Of a stretch of DNA of 64,000 bases, positions 59,762 through 64,000 are shown piece after piece. The stretch is from assembly GCF_023101765.2 (NCBI RefSeq), contig NC_064236.1, positions 1,054,001 to 1,118,000 of the forward strand, in the 5' to 3' direction. The translations under genes and the position numbers were made by a program. The notes beneath the pieces are model-generated. The model ran no database searches. It worked only from the letters and a program-made list of their open reading frames with translations, and was not told where the DNA came from. Source of the stretch: Spodoptera frugiperda. Lineage: Eukaryota > Arthropoda > Insecta > Lepidoptera > Noctuidae. Within the stretch, counting starts at the first letter, position 1, and each line of letters begins with the position of its first letter.

Positions 59762-60664
59762 GGGCTGTCGCTTGCTGTTAATGACAATTACTTAACTTGA
59801 ATTAACTGCACATTAGCAGGTAAAAAAAAATGCGGACAACGGTAAATATAAAAGGTTGAAATTATAACAATCTACCCACAGTTACTGTTAATATTCTCAC
59901 TGCCCTTTTTCTTAAAAGGTCAAACTCACCGCGATAGATATCATCATCACACTATTGTTTCTTTTTTCTGTAGTTTGTGGCATTTTACTGTAAACTAGTT
60001 CTCTTTAAAACAAAGTTAGACATACTGTGTGTTGTTTTGTCTTGTTCCTATGAAATAGGTATCAAAATATCTGATAGCAAAGGCCTGGGTATAATCGTAA
60101 TATGACAAGACTACTGACTAGCGTACCTCAAAGAAAAAAACTGTAACGGTCTCAGATTTCACACAACCTAATAGTATATATGACCCGTAAAATTAACCAA
60201 AATCTTTTGAACGCTCACTAAAAAATATTTTAAATCCGTGTATGAAAAAAAGACTACAACAAATACGGCGGAAGAAAATGCCATATACTTCGTTTACGAT
60301 GATCCAAAACAGACGAATTGAATTATATTGAGTGGAGCAAAGGAAACCAGAGCATCAACAGGAGACTGCTAATAGAATGACGAAAGACTTCACGAAGTAG
60401 AACAAAAACAGTTCAGCTAATGCAAGTAAGTGTCAGGCGATGACAGCTGCTACCAGACGGCATACATTCGATGTATCGATAAAAATATTGGTAATGAAAA
60501 TTGCAACCTCATAACTAGGCAATAAAGTTGGGTATTTATAGAACAAAGATATGGAAGATGGATATATTTAATAGTTAAAATATTACAATTATATTTTAGA
60601 CAAAGTTATTTTGTTTTATATGGTTTCATATAATTTATAATTGTTATAACTTTAATATTAGAAG

Positions 60665-61150
60665 ATGAGATTTGTTTCTGTTCCTGATCCAGATTTCAAA
60701 TCGAAAAATGAAGAAGATTTCAAAAAAATAAAATGGCACGTGAATAAAAAAGACAATCTCTTGATGATATTATTATGCAGGTATATTGTTTTTGTTACTA
60801 ACCCCAAAATAACAACAGCCACTATCAAATATTGATGGCCCAATGTTTTTTCATAGCTCATGTTAATAATACTAAGTATGTACTTATTTATTTTATAGGA
60901 AATGAAAAGAGAGCGTGGTATTCCAGTTATTTGCAGTATTCCAATGTTTACATATAAAAGGAAAGAGATAAACAAACAAAAGAAGAATGGATTATATGAA
61001 GATATGAATAAAAGGGTTTTGAAAAATAAGATGTCATCTATTATTATTATGATGAGAACACAACAGGAAATAAGAAAAGTCAGGAATATAATAATACTAA
61101 TTGGAAATGCAAATAATTTAATGAAAGGAAGAAATGAATGTAAAGTATGA
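60665..61150 (+). pseudogene. Possible disabled two-exon gene, very AT-rich and Lys-rich
   Basis: Exon 1 (60665-60780) starts ATG and reads MRFVSVPDPDFKSKNEEDFK, KIKWHVNKKDNLLMILLC, ending at a strong CAG|GTATAT donor. Exon 2 follows TTTATTTTATAG at 60899 and is open for about 83 codons in another frame (MKRERGIPVICSIPMFTYKR). Joined at these sites the frame meets TGA at once, so either one base has been lost or gained or the second exon is non-coding. The codon AT content is far above gene A or B. The family was not recognised. Confidence 0.3.
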
Positions 61151-61331
61151 CAATAGATTAATTGAGACATACAAACACATAATAGTATGGGAGTTAACAA
61201 CGTCTTCTAGATAGAATGAGGAGAGTAGGAAATGTTACACTTTAAAATTATTTGTTAAAGTTTAGAATTTTTACACGTGCAGGTAAAATGCGCACTAAGA
61301 AATGCAACCACTACCGATAGCCAGACAGCCT

Positions 61332-61458
61332 TTTTTTGAGGGGGGAAAATCATCCAATGACTTCTCCCGTCCAGGGTGAGACGAGAGGGAGTGTCAGACT
61401 CTTACTGACTAAAAACCACCGTTCCTTCTCCTGATTTGAGCCGGAGCCCCGGTAACCT
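61332..61458 (-). mobile_element. R1-clade-like 3' UTR fragment with 15-bp target-site duplication
   Basis: This is a short 3'-only copy (poly(T) edge, GTGTCAGACTCTTACTGAC core). Flanks: ATAGCCAGACAGCCT (61317-61331) and ATAGCCAGATAGCCT (61459-61473), one mismatch. Confidence 0.78.
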
Positions 61459-61859
61459 ATAGCCAGATAGCCTGGACTCTAACCGAATCTGCAAGAGAGA
61501 CAGCGTATTAACAAACAACTGTTCTCAAATTCTTGTTTTTCAAACATATACCTACATTATTTGATACATACATTTGACAAGAGCAGGAAGATCTGATAAG
61601 TATCAGATGAAAACACATTAAAATCGAAGTTACAATGTGTTTATTACAGAATTGTAACTATAATTGTACCGGTACAACATTGCAATGGTTCTATATTACA
61701 TCTCAAAACACTAATTACTAACATTGCAAGCACACAATGATTCAACGTATTACAGAATATGACAACATCGCTCAATGATGGAACAACACATTGTGAATTA
61801 GGAATTCTTAAGACTCTCATTGCAAACCTTTGAAGTTTAGACAATGAATTCATTACAAA

Positions 61860-63380
61860 ATACAGATGACAGATATATTTAAGTAATCATACAATACAAA
61901 AATTTCAGGTTAAACTAAATCAGCTCCATAACACCGACGTACTCGTACAAGATATTTTCTCCAACTAATCACAGTAAAGAGTAAATTTTTATATAGGTCA
62001 ACAATATTATTTAAATGATGATGTGTAAAGGCAATCGAAACATCTTAACAAATATGTATCACCATCATTTTCAATATGTACTTTGTTTAGGTTAGAACTA
62101 TTTGGTCTACCAGAGAAAAGCTATCACCCCAGACATTATGAAGAGATCTTTTTTATATGGACCCTGACCCGCAAAGCTTGTAACTTGTGCATATTGGAAA
62201 GAACCTCAACGCTTGTCAGGCGGTTGGAAGATCTCAGTTTAAAATATTTAAAAAATATCAAAAAATACTGCTGCCCGGTCTCTGTGAAATGTATGTATCA
62301 CAATATTCACAATAGTTTTTTTTTGTACAGAAGGACCAAAAATTGATCGTAAATGATTAAAAATATATTCAGATGAATTGGTACGGTACCCTTTCTATTT
62401 TTGAACTCAGTTAAAGATACAAAAGTATCTATCTATAAGGTCTGTGAAATCTACATTGACATGTCTCATCGCAACAAAAAACAAAACAATATCAATAGTA
62501 TAGAACGCAGTTGACACGAAAGGTGAATACCACCTTAAGGCACGCTCATTTAGAATATTAATTAGATTGGCTACGTGATTAGGTTCCGAACCTTCCAAAA
62601 TATGGATATGGGCTTTGCATCCAGTCACGATAAAACGTGTATTGTTTATTTGTACCTTTGATACTGACAGGCGGCGTGGTGAGTGACCGTCTTTTACGAT
62701 TGAAGACTTCTCTTTACTTTGGTGAGCTGGTTAGACCTGATGATTGTATCGCGTCTTTCTGTCTGTCCTACGAAGTTCAATTGAGTAAATAGTCCAAAAA
62801 CTATAACGTAAAATAATGGATTTTACTCTAAATACTCTATTTTCCGTGGGGTTTTAACCTAGTTGTCTCCAAACTTCGCGTAGAATAGTTTGCTTTTGGA
62901 CAGACGTGCTCCATTGTAGGCCGAATCATAGCTTACCACTAAACAAGATAAAGACCAAACGGATAAACATGGTAGGTAGGGAAGGCTTGGCAAGCGATAG
63001 CGCATTTAAATGAAAAGTCTGTCTACATGTTGAGCGTTGCGATTGTGATGCTACTGGCGCAGCAGCTGACTCAGGCTGCAATAACCACGTACTATCAGTG
63101 TTGATAACCTGGTTGCTGCCGATAATTGCATTTATATCACAAAAATGGTGGAACAAATCTCAAATGTTCACGGGTAGATTCGCCCATTGTAATGTATAAC
63201 TAGAAACTGATAAGAATTTCATAAATTCCGTTAACGGTGATATCAGAAATTCACCATGAAATCGGTGCATTGAAATTTTACAATAACTTTACCGTAATTT
63301 TAACGTTTTATAAGTATTATATTGATTTTTTTATTATAAGTTTCGTGAGATATACTAAATTAATTATTATGTTATCGAGT
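61860..63380. other. No gene recognised
   Basis: Two frames look weakly coding but carry no known motif: 62083-62346 plus (LELFGLPEKSYHPRHYEEIF) and 62407-62628 minus (HILEGSEPNHVANLINILNE). They may be old transposon ORF remnants. The repeat at 62890 is the only identified element. Confidence 0.3.
62890..62985 (-). repeat. Dispersed repeat (GATGGAGC type)
   Basis: Minus-strand copy: GTGGTAAGCTATGATTCGGC, CTACAATGGAGCACGTCTGT. Diverged. Confidence 0.5.
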
Positions 63381-63383
63381 AGC

Positions 63384-63512
63384 AGCGCGACAATCGCTTC
63401 GTGGGTCGCCGATTGCTGCTGAATATGAGCCTCTAGCATAGCTTGAAACTAGTCGAGTTCCTCATCAAACAGTTACGTGTGTAAGCCGATAACATAAAAT
63501 AAGTAATGTTTT
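63384..63512 (+). repeat. Dispersed repeat, second copy of the 27958 family
   Basis: TAGCTTGAAACTAGTCGAGT and GTAAGCCGATAACATAAAAT match 27958-28108 in order. Confidence 0.6.
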
Positions 63513-64000
63513 ATCCTCAACCTCAAATAAATATAGAGACCGCTGATGATACTGATGAGCATTGGTCAGTTTGTGCGAAGGTCATGTCATTGTCAACTTT
63601 CAAAAACCCTGACAATAACGTATCTTTACATATTTTTAATACTTTTTGTGCCCATTTGTGTGAATAAAGCAATTCTTTAAGTGAAAACACTTTCAATCTT
63701 TACATTTTTCGTATCAAAACAACTTTATTTCTCAGGCTTAACGTTTTTGTATGCCATTGTTGTTGAAGTCTGGAAATCAACGTCATACAGTTTTTTGTCA
63801 TACAAAATGTATGTTCTACATGTAACCGTTAATTTCATACAAACAAAGGTATCATTACGACCGGTCGGAAGGTCACTGGAACAGCAGTAAAAGTAGGTAA
63901 AACCATTTAGAAGATGTTTTTTCTAAGACTCTTATAATTATTTACGTTTTAATAATTCTTTGAGTCAAAACTAAACTAGTTTTTGAGGAAAATGTGTCTT

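Noticed and set aside
60658..61200. 180-residue minus-strand open frame
   Set aside because: It is a run of Ile, Phe and Leu from reading AT-rich DNA opposite a Lys-rich plus-strand frame that has splice signals. It has no motif and is treated as a shadow.
1..64000. CRISPR array, prokaryotic operons, rRNA
   Set aside because: No regularly spaced repeats, ribosome binding sites or rRNA motifs were seen; the genes have introns.

Overview
The window reads as nuclear DNA of a moth or butterfly, most likely a noctuid-type moth. It is AT-rich, has long introns and very low gene density, and is full of short interspersed repeats. The repeats include several tRNA-derived SINE families, 3' fragments of one R1-clade-like non-LTR retrotransposon, an RTE-type ORF tail, fold-back elements and non-autonomous DNA transposons. 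The species call is inference from the repeat content; no marker gene proves it.

Two multi-exon genes are well supported, both on the minus strand in the middle of the window. Gene A (25068-31005, ten coding exons, 476 residues as joined here) is an aldose 1-epimerase (galactose mutarotase) family protein. Its splice sites keep frame throughout. It has lost both catalytic histidines and the catalytic glutamate, and it carries an acidic, proline-rich N-terminal extension and an in-frame acidic exon, so it looks like a pseudoenzyme. Gene B (31948 to about 35704) is an unrecognised protein with a predicted helical or coiled-coil segment and a long Ser/Asp/Glu-rich C-terminal part. Its 3' end lies about 0.9 kb upstream of gene A.

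A third gene start is clear at 12486-12548 on the minus strand: a signal-peptide exon ending in a perfect GTAAGT donor beside a CpG-rich promoter stretch. Its later exons were not found. Weaker exon candidates are given at 25531-25687 (plus strand, inside the last intron of gene A), 35270-35536, 38736-38826, 40598-40692 with 43211-43352, 58549-58734 and 60665-61150.

Layout: 1-12 kb is repeats and unannotated DNA; 12.5 kb holds the signal-peptide exon; 13-24 kb is repeats, including a Mutator-like non-autonomous element with a FLYWCH zinc-finger fragment and two R1-clade tail insertions with target-site duplications; 25-36 kb holds genes A and B; 36-64 kb is repeats with isolated exon candidates, fold-back hairpins, a MITE-like element and a recent 284-bp tandem duplication. 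No CRISPR array, rRNA, genuine tRNA gene, operon or viral genome was seen.
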